A stretch of 64,000 nt of DNA from Novosphingobium taihuense (GCF_007830315.1 NZ_VLKJ01000006.1:1-64000); one strand, 5' to 3'; counted from the first letter of the stretch, positions 16,807 through 26,209 are shown. Numbers and translations: made by a program. Notes: a model not told the origin generated them from the letters alone.

Positions 16807-17628
16807 TCAGGCAAGCCCGAACGGGACGATCTTGTTGCCAATGTCGTGGCCGATGTCGGCTGGCCCCAGGAACGGAATGCCGGTCCGGGCGCACCAATAG
16901 CGGGTCATCTCCTCGACCTCGCAGCCAAAAGGCCGGTCATTCTCGGGCACCTGGCTGACGCGACCGAGACGAAGGCCCGCCATGCCGGTGGAGCCAAGGC
17001 AGTTCGTCACATGGAATAGCAGGCGGTCCACTGCATAGTGATACTCCGCCACTTCCTCGACCATCACGACGTGACCTGACAGATCGGGCAGCAGCGGTGT
17101 CCCGCAGAGCATGGCCAGCGTCATCAGGTTGAAAGCAACCGCCGGCCTGCCGTCCGAAAGCGAAGGTTCGAGGCCTTCACGCGATCCTGAGAGCCAACCG
17201 AGCGTGCGGCGCACAGCGGCCTCGCCGTCTTCGCGGCGAAGGTCTACCGGCATGGGCGCATGCACTGAGCGACCGATACGCGCCCGATAAAGGGCGGAAA
17301 GCAGCGTGCCGCCATCGGAATAGCCGAGGTACTGCTTGTCGTAGGCAGCGGCCTCCAGCAGCGGGAGCGCATCCATCGTGATGCGGTTGGCACCATATCC
17401 CCCGCGCACGAACCACACGGCATCGAAGGCGGGATCGTTGGCGCATTCGACGAACGCTGAAAGACGCAGGGCGTCTGGTCCGGCAAAGTGGCCTTCGCTG
17501 GCAAAGCACTGGTCGTGAAAGACAAGTTCGAGCGCGGGAAACTCCGCTTGAGCAAGGGCCGACACGCGAGCTGCGTCATCGCGGGTGAACGGCGTCGAAG
17601 GAGCGCAAATGGCGATGCGTCGGGTCAC
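16807..17628 (-). CDS. LD-carboxypeptidase (peptidase family S66)
   Basis: A 273-residue homologue of LdcA, the cytoplasmic enzyme that removes the terminal D-Ala from recycled murein tetrapeptides. RGGYGANRI and YLGYSDGGTLL carry the family motifs, with the nucleophile serine in GYSD. The later EEVAEYHYAVDRLL and PADIGHDIGNKIVPFG supply the expected Glu and His of the Ser-Glu-His triad. No signal peptide is seen, consistent with a cytoplasmic recycling enzyme. It is divergent, by 86 bp, from a MurC/Mpl-type ligase, which supports a joint role in peptidoglycan recycling. Confidence 0.88.
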   Translation of the reverse strand: MTRRIAICAPSTPFTRDDAARVSALAQAEFPALELVFHDQCFASEGHFAGPDALRLSAFVECANDPAFDAVWFVRGGYGANRITMDALPLLEAAAYDKQYLGYSDGGTLLSALYRARIGRSVHAPMPVDLRREDGEAAVRRTLGWLSGSREGLEPSLSDGRPAVAFNLMTLAMLCGTPLLPDLSGHVVMVEEVAEYHYAVDRLLFHVTNCLGSTGMAGLRLGRVSQVPENDRPFGCEVEEMTRYWCARTGIPFLGPADIGHDIGNKIVPFGLA

Positions 17629-17714
17629 GGCCCATCCCTAGCCGGTTTCGTCCATGCGGTAAAAGCGGCAATCGGGTGGTTGTCACCGGCGGCGCGGGCG
17701 CATACCGGATAGGC

Positions 17715-19154
17715 ATGACCGACGCCGCACCCCCACCGTCCCTTGACCCGAACGAACTTGCCACGCGTGAATGGTTTTTCTGCGGCATCGGCGGATCTGG
17801 GATGCTTCCGCTGGCGCTGATCCTGCGCGGCATGGGCGCGAAGGTCGCCGGGTCCGACCGCAGCCGCGATCAGGGGCGGACACCGGAGAAGTTCGGCTGG
17901 CTCGAAAGCCTGGGGTTTGCGTTGTTCCCGCAGGACGGATCGGGGATCACCTCGGCGGAACAGATCCTTGTCGCTTCTGCCGCGGTGGAGGACACCGTGC
18001 CCGAAGTGGTCCGCGCCAAGGCACTGGGCTGCAGCCGGATGAGCCGTGCGCAACTGCTCTCCGCCCTGTTCAACGCCGCGCCCCAGGGGATTGCCGTGGG
18101 CGGGACGAGCGGCAAGTCCACGGTCACAGGAATGATCGGCTGGATACTGACGGGTGCGGGCCGCGATCCGACGATCATGAACGGCGCGGTGATGAAGAAC
18201 TTCGTCGCCCCCGATGCCCCCTTTGCCTCGGCCCGCGTAGGCCACGGCCCGGCATTCGTTTCGGAGGTGGACGAAAGCGACGGGTCGATCGCGCTCTATG
18301 ATCCCGAAGTCGCCGTGCTCAACAACGTCAGTCTCGATCACAAGAGTCTCGAGGAACTGCGGGCCTTGTTTGGTAATTTCATCGCTCGGGCCAAGGTCGC
18401 GGTGATCAATGCCGACGATGCCGAGAGCATGGACCTGATCGGGCAAGCAAGCCATGCGGTAACCTTCGGCTTTGGCGCAGATGCGCAGATCTCGGTTGAG
18501 GAAGGCAGCATAAGCGAAGGGCCAACAAGCATTTCTGCACGGATGCTCGACCGGCGCGATGGTTCGAGCCATGCGCTCACCCTCCAGGTGCCGGGACGAC
18601 ACAACCTTTCCAATGCGCTGGCGGCGATCGCTGCTACCTCTGCTGCCGGAATCCCGGTCGATGAGGCCGTGGCGCAACTGGCCGGGTTTGCAGGCCTCGC
18701 CCGCCGGTTCGACATTGTCGGCACGTCTGCCTCGGGCGTGACGGTGATCGACGATTTCGGGCATAACCCTGAGAAAGTTGCCGCAACGCTCGCCACGCTA
18801 AAGGTCCATCCGGGGCGCGTGATTGCGTTCTTTCAGCCGCACGGTTACGGCCCCCTGCGACAGATGGGGCATGAACTGGCCGAAGTTCTGGCGACACGCC
18901 TCTCGCCCGGCGACATCACGATCCTGTGCGATCCGGTATATTTCGGCGGCACGGTGGACCGCTCGGTTGGGTCCGAACAGATCGTGACGATGATCCGCGA
19001 GCACGGCGGGATTGCCGAGCATGTACCATCGCGTGCCGACTGCGCCGACAGGATCGTGGAAATCGTCCGTCCCGGAGACCGCATCGTGGTGATGGGTGCG
19101 CGGGACGACACTCTCGCTAGGTTTGCCCGCGACATTCTGGACCGATTGTCCTGA
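17715..19154 (+). CDS. Mur ligase family protein, MurC/Mpl type
   Basis: A 479-residue ATP-dependent amide ligase. The N-terminal Rossmann motif is FFCGIGGSGMLPLA (about 21-34), the ATP-binding P-loop is GGTSGKST (129-136), and VLNNVSLDHKSLEELR and VPGRHNLSNALAAI mark the central domain. VIDDFGHNPEKVAATL opens the C-terminal domain. MurC adds L-Ala to UDP-MurNAc, while Mpl adds the recycled tripeptide. The sequence is intermediate: a MurC-like start but Mpl-like VLNN and DDFGHNP stretches. Its location opposite an LD-carboxypeptidase, away from any dcw cluster, favours a recycling (Mpl-like) role. ATG 17715 is preferred over a longer frame from 17676. Confidence 0.8.
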   Translation: MTDAAPPPSLDPNELATREWFFCGIGGSGMLPLALILRGMGAKVAGSDRSRDQGRTPEKFGWLESLGFALFPQDGSGITSAEQILVASAAVEDTVPEVVRAKALGCSRMSRAQLLSALFNAAPQGIAVGGTSGKSTVTGMIGWILTGAGRDPTIMNGAVMKNFVAPDAPFASARVGHGPAFVSEVDESDGSIALYDPEVAVLNNVSLDHKSLEELRALFGNFIARAKVAVINADDAESMDLIGQASHAVTFGFGADAQISVEEGSISEGPTSISARMLDRRDGSSHALTLQVPGRHNLSNALAAIAATSAAGIPVDEAVAQLAGFAGLARRFDIVGTSASGVTVIDDFGHNPEKVAATLATLKVHPGRVIAFFQPHGYGPLRQMGHELAEVLATRLSPGDITILCDPVYFGGTVDRSVGSEQIVTMIREHGGIAEHVPSRADCADRIVEIVRPGDRIVVMGARDDTLARFARDILDRLS

Positions 19155-19217
19155 CTTGCGCGACGGAAAAGGGTTTACGCCCCGCCCGTCGCGTCAGTCC
19201 GACCGTCCCGATGCCGC

Positions 19218-19751
19218 TCAGTCGAAGCGCTTTTCCAGAAGAACGAGATGCGGATCGCCCTCGATGCCGTGGGGCACGAAGCCTCGCTCTCGCTCCAGCT
19301 CGATAGCGGCGTGATTGCCGCGGTCCTCGATGGAGATCACCTTCTTGAGTCCACGCTTGCGCGCTTCCTCACCGAGCAGATCGAGTATCGCCCAACCGAT
19401 GCCACGTCCGCGATAAGCGCCGTCGATCGAAACGGCGATCTCTCCCGTTTCCATTCTGGCATCGCAAGCAAGCATGGCCGAGGCGACCAAGGCTCCGGTC
19501 TCATGCTCGAACACAAGGAAGCTTTCGGTACGCCAATGATCGCAATGGGTTAGTGGAACTAGTTGATCATGCCCGACATGCCTAGCGGCGGAGAGAAAGC
19601 GGAACCGCCGATCATCGTCGCTGACCCGCTCGAAGAAGGCTTCGAGTGCTGCTTCATCCTCGGCGAAGGCCGAACGCACGTCGAGCCGCGTGCCGTCGCG
19701 GGTTTCATAGGTTCGATGCGGTGCAAGTTCCGCGAGCGTGGCACAAGTCAT
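19218..19751 (-). CDS. GNAT family N-acetyltransferase
   Basis: A 177-residue protein with the GNAT fold. The acetyl-CoA-binding motif A reads VSIDGAYRGRGIGWAILDLL, preceded by the beta-strand ALVASAMLACDA. The ending GNHAAIELERERGFVPHG is the usual motif B. A region of about 40 residues before the fold (TRLDVRSAFAEDEAAL) is the common N-terminal strand-helix. The substrate is unknown. It is convergent with the Mur ligase gene; an 8-bp inverted repeat (CGCGACGG at 19159-19166, CCGTCGCG at 19186-19193) lies between them without a T-run. Confidence 0.85.
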   Translation of the reverse strand: MTCATLAELAPHRTYETRDGTRLDVRSAFAEDEAALEAFFERVSDDDRRFRFLSAARHVGHDQLVPLTHCDHWRTESFLVFEHETGALVASAMLACDARMETGEIAVSIDGAYRGRGIGWAILDLLGEEARKRGLKKVISIEDRGNHAAIELERERGFVPHGIEGDPHLVLLEKRFD

Positions 19752-19969
19752 TGGTAGGTCTCCTCCGGGATGCCTGAAGTCGACCTACTCATTACCATTG
19801 GCCGCATCAGCGGACTTGATCCAGCGCAACCGCCTTCAACAAGGCACTTGCAAAGAACGCCTGACAGCTTGCGAAGGGCGCACGCTTCTAGAAAAACCTC
19901 GTTGCCCCTGAATGCTGGTGCAGTTCGGTCGTTCTTACGCGTGTGGTTAATGCATCAGGAGGACCTGCC

Positions 19970-20338
19970 ATGTCGCTCGATAATCATGCGGACGAATACG
20001 ATGCCAAACGCCGCGCACCGCGCGTCGGAATCGAGCTTCCCGTGCGGTGCAAGCGCGGCGCGATACGGTCAACCGTTATGCTTAAGGATCTCAATCCCTA
20101 CGGCGCGCGGATCGAAGGGCTGGAGAAGCTGCGCGTGGATGAGCCGATCTACCTGATGCTGCCGGGCCTTCAGCCCAAGCTCGCCTTCGTGGTATGGAGC
20201 CGCGACCGTGTTTCAGGCCTCGAGTTCGAGCATCGCCTGCATGACGAGGTGTTCGAGACGCTCGTCAGCGAATTTGCGATCCGGCACTATCGCGACGGCC
20301 ATGTTCCAAAGCTCGCTCCGATCCGCCACGCCGCCTGA
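19970..20338 (+). CDS. Single-domain PilZ protein
   Basis: A 122-residue protein with the cyclic-di-GMP-binding PilZ motifs: RRAPR (RxxxR) near residue 16 and DLNPYGARIEG near residue 45, a D-x-N-x-x-G variant of the usual D/N-x-S-x-x-G. The Ser-to-Asn change is mild. ATG 19970 follows AGGAGG at 19957-19962, so I prefer it over the upstream GTG at 19943. It may act as a free c-di-GMP receptor for the GGDEF-EAL proteins encoded nearby. Partners are unknown. Confidence 0.85.
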   Translation: MSLDNHADEYDAKRRAPRVGIELPVRCKRGAIRSTVMLKDLNPYGARIEGLEKLRVDEPIYLMLPGLQPKLAFVVWSRDRVSGLEFEHRLHDEVFETLVSEFAIRHYRDGHVPKLAPIRHAA

Positions 20339-20348
20339 CGCGGCGGGA

Positions 20349-21290
20349 TCAGTGCTTGCCGCGTGCCTTGCCGATCATGTGGACGACGAAGGCAACTATG
20401 CCCCCCAGAACCAGTCCGACGAGCGCTGACAGCACGGCGTAAGTCAGCCAGCCGAGCACGCCGCCGAGTGCCCCCGTGGCATGTTCGACCGCGTGCTGGG
20501 CAGCGTGGGCAATGCCTGCAGGACCTGGCACGCCAAGAACTTCAAGCCCGTGCAGGATGATCCCGCCACCGACCCAGAGCATCGCAGCAGTGCCGACCGT
20601 TGCCAGCAGCGCAAGCAGCACAGGCATCGCACGCAGAAGAAAAGCGCCGGTGCTGCGAGCCAGTGCGGAAGGCTTCTTGGCCAGATGCAGGCCAATGTCG
20701 TCCATCTTCACGATCAAGCCCACCGCGCCATAGACGGCCACGGTAATCGCGATACCCACGACCGCAAGGATCAGCGCCTGCTGGACGATCCCTTGATTGG
20801 CGACTTCCGCCAGCGCGATCGCCATGATCTCGGCCGAGAGGATGAGATCAGTCCGCACGGCTCCTGATACGCGCTCGTTCTCGAACGCCGCGGCATCGGT
20901 GGGCTGATCTTCCAGTGTCTGCCCGTGCTTTTCACCGCCCAGCTTCTCGATCACCTTCTCGGCGCCCTCGAAGCACAGGAAAAGGCCGCCCGCCATGAGC
21001 AGCGGGGTTATCGCGCCGGGCAGGAATGCACTAAGCAGGAGTGCGGCGGGCAGCAAAATCACCAGCTTGTTGAACAGGCTGCCCTTGGCGATGCGGGCAA
21101 TCACCGGCAGTTCGCGGTCGGGCGTGAACTCGGTGACGTAGGACGGGGTTACCGCTGCATCGTCGATGACGACGCCCGCAGCCTTGCTCCCCGCCTTGGC
21201 TGCGGCAGCACTGACATCGTCCAACGAAGCAGCGGCGGCACGGGCGATGACGGAAACGTCGTCAAGCAGGGCGACTAGGCCGGAAGGCAT
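20349..21290 (-). CDS. DUF808 family inner-membrane protein (YedI-like)
   Basis: A 313-residue polytopic membrane protein starting MPSGLVALLDDVSVIARAAA, the signature of the DUF808/YedI family. Conserved features include DDAAVTPSYV, LGGEKHG and several hydrophobic helices between about residues 75 and 310. Function is not established. ATG 21288-21290 was chosen because the family begins there; the longer upstream frame is not conserved-looking. It is convergent with the PilZ gene, with a 10-bp gap. Confidence 0.85.
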   Translation of the reverse strand: MPSGLVALLDDVSVIARAAAASLDDVSAAAAKAGSKAAGVVIDDAAVTPSYVTEFTPDRELPVIARIAKGSLFNKLVILLPAALLLSAFLPGAITPLLMAGGLFLCFEGAEKVIEKLGGEKHGQTLEDQPTDAAAFENERVSGAVRTDLILSAEIMAIALAEVANQGIVQQALILAVVGIAITVAVYGAVGLIVKMDDIGLHLAKKPSALARSTGAFLLRAMPVLLALLATVGTAAMLWVGGGIILHGLEVLGVPGPAGIAHAAQHAVEHATGALGGVLGWLTYAVLSALVGLVLGGIVAFVVHMIGKARGKH

Positions 21291-21376
21291 GAGGGGCAAG
21301 CGTCCTTGAGAATTGGCAGATGCCGGGGAGATGTGCGGTAACGGCCGACGGAGCGCAAGGGTCCCGAAGAGGCTTT

Positions 21377-23545
21377 TTACGTCCGGTCGCGCGATCCTGG
21401 CACGGCAACCTGAATGAAACGGGGCTTGCCCTTTGGCTCTGCCGCCGCTGCGGCCGCAGCCAGCGTTGAGGGCGGCACGCGGTGCCGGGTGCATAGGCCG
21501 CCCGCCCCGTCACTGGTCAGCGACTGTTCGAATTCGACGCCGATGACCGCCTCTTCGGACCGCACGACCATCGACACGACGATCTGCCCACCGCCCAGAT
21601 CGACCACCAGGCTGGTGCCGACTGGAACTCCCAGAAGTCCGTCGATCCGCGCGCCTGTCCGTGAAAGATCGCGCATCACGGCTTCGTAGCGATGGTCTTC
21701 GTGAATCACGATGACCCTGCGGAACACCGAGCGTCGTTCGGGCCGATGGCGCTTTGGCCCGCTGGGCTCAAGCTTGAGATCGCCGCTTACAAGCTTTGCT
21801 TCGACTTCGGCCAAAGGCATGGCGCGGGCGAAGAGATGCCCCTGCACGAGCTTCGCGCCGCGTTTCTTGACCACGTCCAACTGGTCGAAGGCCTCGACGC
21901 CCTCGACCGTGGTCTCCATGCCGAGCGCGTCGGCGAGCCCGAAAATGGCGGAGATGATCTTGGCGCTGTTCTGGTCCTTCGCAGCACAGGTCTCGACAAA
22001 GCTGCGATCGATCTTGAGCTTGTCGAACGGGGCCGAGCGCAAATAGCTGAGCGACGAATAGCCTGTTCCGAAATCGTCGAGCGCAAGGCGAACGCCAAGG
22101 CCCTTGAGCGCAGCAAATGTCTCATCCACCGCCTCGCTCTCGCGCATAAACACGGTTTCGGTCAGCTCAAGTTCCAGTCGTTCCGGGTCAAGCCCGCTGA
22201 CCGCGAGTGCCGAGGCAACCGAGCCGACAAAGCCCGGCACCGCGAACTGCACTGCCGAGACATTGACTGCCAGCCGCACGTTGTCTGGCCACTTCGCCGC
22301 ATCCTCGCACGCCTTGCGCAGGGCCCATTCGCCCAGCGGCACGATCAGGTTGCTTTCCTCGGCAATCGGAATGAACAGCGAGGGGGGAATCGCTCCCCGC
22401 TCAGGATGATTCCAGCGCAGCAGCGCCTCAAAGCCGACGACGTAGTTGTCGGCAATACGAACCACGGGCTGGTAGTGCAGTTCGAGTTCGTCGCGGGTCA
22501 GCGCTTCGCGCAAGTCCTGATTGAGCACGGTGCGCTCCTGCGCCTCGTCCTTCAGGTCTGCCGAAAAGAAACGGAACTGACCGCGCCCCCCGTTCTTTGC
22601 GGCGTAGAGCGCAAGGTCGGCCGAGGCGACGATGGCCTCCCGATCCTCGCCATCGTGCGGAGATACGGCGATGCCGACCGACGCCCCGATCACTGCGCGC
22701 TTGCCGCCGATGGCATAGGGCTGCGAGAGCATCTGGATGATCTTGGCGGCAATCTCTCCCAGCCGTCCGCGATCATCAAGATCGGGAAGGATTATCTGGA
22801 ACTCATCCCCACCGAGGCGCCCGATTTCACCCCGATCGCCGGTCACCTTGCGCAGACGTTCGGAGACCTGTCGCAGGAGTTCGTCGCCAGCAGGATGGCC
22901 CATCGTGTCATTGACATGCTTGAACTTGTCGAGATCAAGCATCAGCAAGCCACAACAACGGCCCGCCGGGCGGAAGGCGGCCAGGATGGCGTCGAGCCTG
23001 CGCGTCATACGGTGGCGGTTGTAGAGGCGGGTCAGCGAATCATACTCGGCGGCACGCTCGTCGTCGCGCTTGCGCGTGTACTCGCGTGTGACGTCTCGCG
23101 CGAAGCCGGTGTAGCCCGCGAAGCTGCCATCCTCGCGCTGGCGGGGCTGCCCCGAAAGGGACCACCAGCGACCATCCTCCTTGTCGACCGCAAGGCGGAC
23201 GATCAGGTCCGCGATCCGGCTGTGGGCCGATAGCTGGAAACCCAGCGTGCGGGCCGACTGCTCCTGCGCCGCATCGCTGTCAGTTTCGACGATCGTTGTG
23301 AACGACCGTCCGACGAGAGACGAAGCGCCGGAAGTGGCATTGGCAGAGATGTAGCTCAATCGCCCTTCGGCGTCGGTCGCCCAAAGCCAGCCGAGGCCGG
23401 AGTGTTCGAACTCCTCCATGACGGCAAGGCGCAGGGCAGGATCGCATTCGGTCTCTTCAGGCAGCGCCGCTGCAGTTCCGGTTACGTGGCTGTTGCCGAC
23501 GCCACCTTGCCGCACCAAACCCCTGAAGATTCCTCTTACCGCCAT
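21377..23545 (-). CDS. Soluble PAS-GGDEF-EAL-PilZ cyclic-di-GMP signalling protein
   Basis: A 722-residue protein with no membrane helices. PAS occupies about 40-155 (GLGWLWATDAEGRLSYISAN), GGDEF is at 245-249, and the EAL domain has E373 (FEALLRWNHPE), DDFGTGYSSL and TVEGVE. A C-terminal PilZ domain (about 604-690) has canonical motifs RSVFR (RxxxR) and DLSRTG. Both enzymatic signatures look intact, so it could make and degrade c-di-GMP and also bind it. It is a close paralogue of the protein at 5217-7895, minus its membrane domain. Start ATG 23543-23545 was chosen over an upstream TTG. Confidence 0.9.
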   Translation of the reverse strand: MAVRGIFRGLVRQGGVGNSHVTGTAAALPEETECDPALRLAVMEEFEHSGLGWLWATDAEGRLSYISANATSGASSLVGRSFTTIVETDSDAAQEQSARTLGFQLSAHSRIADLIVRLAVDKEDGRWWSLSGQPRQREDGSFAGYTGFARDVTREYTRKRDDERAAEYDSLTRLYNRHRMTRRLDAILAAFRPAGRCCGLLMLDLDKFKHVNDTMGHPAGDELLRQVSERLRKVTGDRGEIGRLGGDEFQIILPDLDDRGRLGEIAAKIIQMLSQPYAIGGKRAVIGASVGIAVSPHDGEDREAIVASADLALYAAKNGGRGQFRFFSADLKDEAQERTVLNQDLREALTRDELELHYQPVVRIADNYVVGFEALLRWNHPERGAIPPSLFIPIAEESNLIVPLGEWALRKACEDAAKWPDNVRLAVNVSAVQFAVPGFVGSVASALAVSGLDPERLELELTETVFMRESEAVDETFAALKGLGVRLALDDFGTGYSSLSYLRSAPFDKLKIDRSFVETCAAKDQNSAKIISAIFGLADALGMETTVEGVEAFDQLDVVKKRGAKLVQGHLFARAMPLAEVEAKLVSGDLKLEPSGPKRHRPERRSVFRRVIVIHEDHRYEAVMRDLSRTGARIDGLLGVPVGTSLVVDLGGGQIVVSMVVRSEEAVIGVEFEQSLTSDGAGGLCTRHRVPPSTLAAAAAAAEPKGKPRFIQVAVPGSRDRT

Positions 23546-23701
23546 CGTATTCCGGCATTCGTCCTGCAAGCTGCACCAGGTCCAGCGTGACCGCTTAAAC
23601 GAAGCTGGTTACTTTCGGCCTAACGTCGCCCTCCACGTTGCGCTCGAAACGGTGAAATCACTATCTCGCACCAGTCGAGCAATGTCGCTAGAGCGCGGGC
23701 G

Positions 23702-24856
23702 ATGACACCGTCCGCCAAACGCCTGCACCACCTCGACGCGGCCCGCGCGCTGTTGCTGTTGCTGGGGCTGCCGTTCCACGTGGCGACCAAGGCAATCTTC
23801 GAGAGCGATCCTGCGGCAACCGAATTCCAGCAATCGCTGCTGATCGGCGGATGGGCCTCGATCACGCACGTCTTCCGCATGTTCGCCTTCTTCATGCTGG
23901 CCGGGTATTTCGCGGGCATGATCCGTCAGCGCAAGGGCACCGGTGCGTGGATTGCCGAGCGGACGCGCCGCCTCGGCCTGCCGTTCCTCGCCAGCCTGCT
24001 GACGCTGGGCGCCTTGCAATACCAATTGCAGGACAGCCTGCTGGGCAAGCCATCACCAACTTTCCTCGGCCTGCCATTGGCGCTCGACCATCTGTGGTTC
24101 CTCGTCGTGCTGCTCGGGTTCTGCCTGACTTACGCCGCCGTGCCGGTGCGCTGGCTGCAACCGGGCGAGCGGATGCAGCGGGCAATGCTGCTGTCAGGAC
24201 CGGGAGGTCTTATTGTCCTTGGCCTGCTTGGCCTTTGGGGACTGGTGCGCTACGCCACCGAGCAGGTCCCGCCAATTCCGAACGCGCCGAGCGAGACGCT
24301 GCTGTGGCAGCAGTTCGTGTTCCACGCCGCGAGCTTCGCGCTCGGCATAATGGCTTGGCATGGCCACATCGGCGAGCGGTTGTTCGCACTACAAAGCCGC
24401 TGGATCGGCGTGGGCATAGTCCTGCTGCTGGTACCTTACATACCGCTCGATCCGCTGATCCGCCCTGCCTTGGGCAGGGAGATCTACCCTGATCTTGCCG
24501 GAACGCTCACACTCCGCGCGCTGGAGCTGCCGCTGGCATATCTGATGTCGCTCGCGCTGTTTCGGGTGCTGGCGTGGAGCATACGCGGGCCAAACCGGGT
24601 AGTGACCTTCTTCGTCGACGGCGCGCTGGCAATCTACCTGTTTCATCTCGTCTGGGCGATGGTTCTGTTGCCCCACGTTCGCAGCTTGCCACTTCCCGCG
24701 GAGGCGCAATGGCTTCTTGGTGCATCGACGGTGTTGTTGCTTGCCGTAGCTAGCTATCTGGCAGTGCGATCTACCAACCTGACGTCGACCCTGTTCTGTG
24801 GAACGCCGGGCAGAAACGCCAAAGCACCAGGAAAAAGCGCAGTCATGACCGCCTGA
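23702..24856 (+). CDS. Acyltransferase family 3 membrane protein (OpgC-like)
   Basis: A 384-residue polytopic protein with about ten hydrophobic helices. It begins RLHHLDAARALLLLLGLPFH, matching the R-x-x-x-x-D-x-x-R-A start and the catalytic histidine region of the acyltransferase-3 family, and contains FFMLAGYFAGMI. Members transfer acetyl or succinyl groups to sugars, glucans or antibiotics at the cytoplasmic membrane; this subgroup resembles OpgC-type glucan succinyltransferases. The substrate is not known. It is divergent from the GGDEF-EAL-PilZ gene and its stop lies 4 bp from the convergent crotonase gene. Confidence 0.82.
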   Translation: MTPSAKRLHHLDAARALLLLLGLPFHVATKAIFESDPAATEFQQSLLIGGWASITHVFRMFAFFMLAGYFAGMIRQRKGTGAWIAERTRRLGLPFLASLLTLGALQYQLQDSLLGKPSPTFLGLPLALDHLWFLVVLLGFCLTYAAVPVRWLQPGERMQRAMLLSGPGGLIVLGLLGLWGLVRYATEQVPPIPNAPSETLLWQQFVFHAASFALGIMAWHGHIGERLFALQSRWIGVGIVLLLVPYIPLDPLIRPALGREIYPDLAGTLTLRALELPLAYLMSLALFRVLAWSIRGPNRVVTFFVDGALAIYLFHLVWAMVLLPHVRSLPLPAEAQWLLGASTVLLLAVASYLAVRSTNLTSTLFCGTPGRNAKAPGKSAVMTA

Positions 24857-24860
24857 ACGT

Positions 24861-25637
24861 CTATCCCTGCGACCGTCCCCGCGCGATCACAGCCAGACGG
24901 CGCGCTTCCACCTCGGAAGCGTCGACCTTGCCGTTCATGGCCTTCGAAACCTGCCCTTCCAGAGCCAGCGCCTCGCCAAAGGGAAGCGCATAGCCATCGT
25001 CGATCAACTGTTTGTAGGCGCTGGCCATGCGCGGCTCGATGCTCGCCATGTCCTGCGCAAGCGCGATGGCAGTCGGGAGCAGGTCCGCAGGTGCCACGAC
25101 CCGGTTGACCAGACCCCACGCGAGCGCTTGCGCGGCATCGATGAAATTGCCGGTAAGTGACAGTTCCTTGGCTCGCGAGACGCCGATTATCCGGGAAAGC
25201 TTCTGCGAAAGGCCCCAGCCCGGCATTATCCCGACCCGCGCGTGGGTATCGGCAAAGCGCGCGTTCTCCGACGCGATCAGGACATCGCAAGCGAGTGCCA
25301 GTTCAAAGCCGCCGGTTATGGCCACGCCGTTGATCGCGCCGATTACCGGCTTTCGGCATTCCTCAACTGCCTTGACCGGATTGCGGGTCGCCTCGGTAGC
25401 ATTGGCGTCTCCGAGTTTGGAGGTATCGGCGCCCAATTCCTTGAGATCAAGGCCAGCCGTGAAAGCCCTTTCCCCTGCACCGGTCAGCACCACCGTGCGC
25501 ACATCATCGTCGGCATCGACATCACGCATGACCTGCGCAAGCTCGGTGCGCAAAGCGCCCGACAAGGCGTTCATCGCTTCAGGACGGTTGAGCGTGACCA
25601 CGGCAACCGCGCCGTGGCGTTCGATCTTCACCAGCAT
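24861..25637 (-). CDS. Enoyl-CoA hydratase/isomerase family protein
   Basis: A 258-residue crotonase-fold protein. VVTLNRPEAMNALS, AGLDLKEL, GVAITGGFELALACD and DTHARVGIMPGWGLSQ are the family blocks. The first oxyanion-hole and acid-base region (ELALACD) is present. The position of the second catalytic Glu of crotonases (in PEILLG) is occupied by His in DTHARVGI, so true hydratase activity is doubtful; a similar pattern occurs in some actinobacterial EchA proteins. GGAGA precedes ATG 25635-25637, which I prefer to the longer frame from 25841. Confidence 0.85.
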   Translation of the reverse strand: MLVKIERHGAVAVVTLNRPEAMNALSGALRTELAQVMRDVDADDDVRTVVLTGAGERAFTAGLDLKELGADTSKLGDANATEATRNPVKAVEECRKPVIGAINGVAITGGFELALACDVLIASENARFADTHARVGIMPGWGLSQKLSRIIGVSRAKELSLTGNFIDAAQALAWGLVNRVVAPADLLPTAIALAQDMASIEPRMASAYKQLIDDGYALPFGEALALEGQVSKAMNGKVDASEVEARRLAVIARGRSQG

Positions 25638-25846
25638 TGAAATCTCCCTTAAGAGGGCGATTAAACGCACTGCACACAGGCTTGGCAAGGGGCCGGAATA
25701 CAAGATCGCACTTGCATTACGCTCCAGAATCGCTAAGCGCCGCCCCTTCACCGGCATCTGGCCAGTGAAATTCAAGAAAGCCGGAGGGGCCCCGCAATCC
25801 CGCGGATCAGCCAGCGATCGGTTAGAGAGATAAGGAAGCACAAAGC

Positions 25847-26209
25847 ATGCCGCTTTACGAGCATGTCTTTTTGGCTCGCCAGGATCTGAGCCAGGCTCAG
25901 GTTGACGCGCTTGCCGCCGCCGCCACCGAAATCGTCGAGAGCAACAACGGCAAGGTCACCAAGACCGAGACCTGGGGCCTCCGTTCGCTGGCCTACAAGA
26001 TCCAGAAGAACCGCAAGGCACACTTCGTCCTGCTGAACATCGAAGCTCCCGGCGCCACCATCGCCGAGCTCGAGCGCCAGACGCAGATCAACGAAGACGT
26101 GATCCGCTACATGACCGTCCGCGTTGACGAGCATGAAGGCGGTCCGTCCGTGATGATGCGCAAGAACGACCGCGAGCGCAGCCGCCGCCGCGAACGCGAA
26201 GGGGAATAA
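25847..26209 (+). CDS. rpsF: 30S ribosomal protein S6
   Basis: A 120-residue protein beginning [15 protein letters not shown], with [19 protein letters not shown] and the basic C-terminal tail [14 protein letters not shown]. It binds S18 in the platform of the 30S subunit. It is the first gene of rpsF-rpsR-rplI; the 3-nt gap to rpsR indicates one transcript. A 209-bp upstream region separates it from the divergent crotonase gene and should hold the operon promoter. Confidence 0.97.
   Translation: MPLYEHVFLARQDLSQAQVDALAAAATEIVESNNGKVTKTETWGLRSLAYKIQKNRKAHFVLLNIEAPGATIAELERQTQINEDVIRYMTVRVDEHEGGPSVMMRKNDRERSRRREREGE

Noticed and set aside
21692..23233. A 513-codon open frame on the + strand opposite the GGDEF-EAL-PilZ gene
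   Set aside because: It is a mirror of a well-supported gene. Long antisense frames are common in GC-rich coding DNA; the translation has no recognisable motifs.
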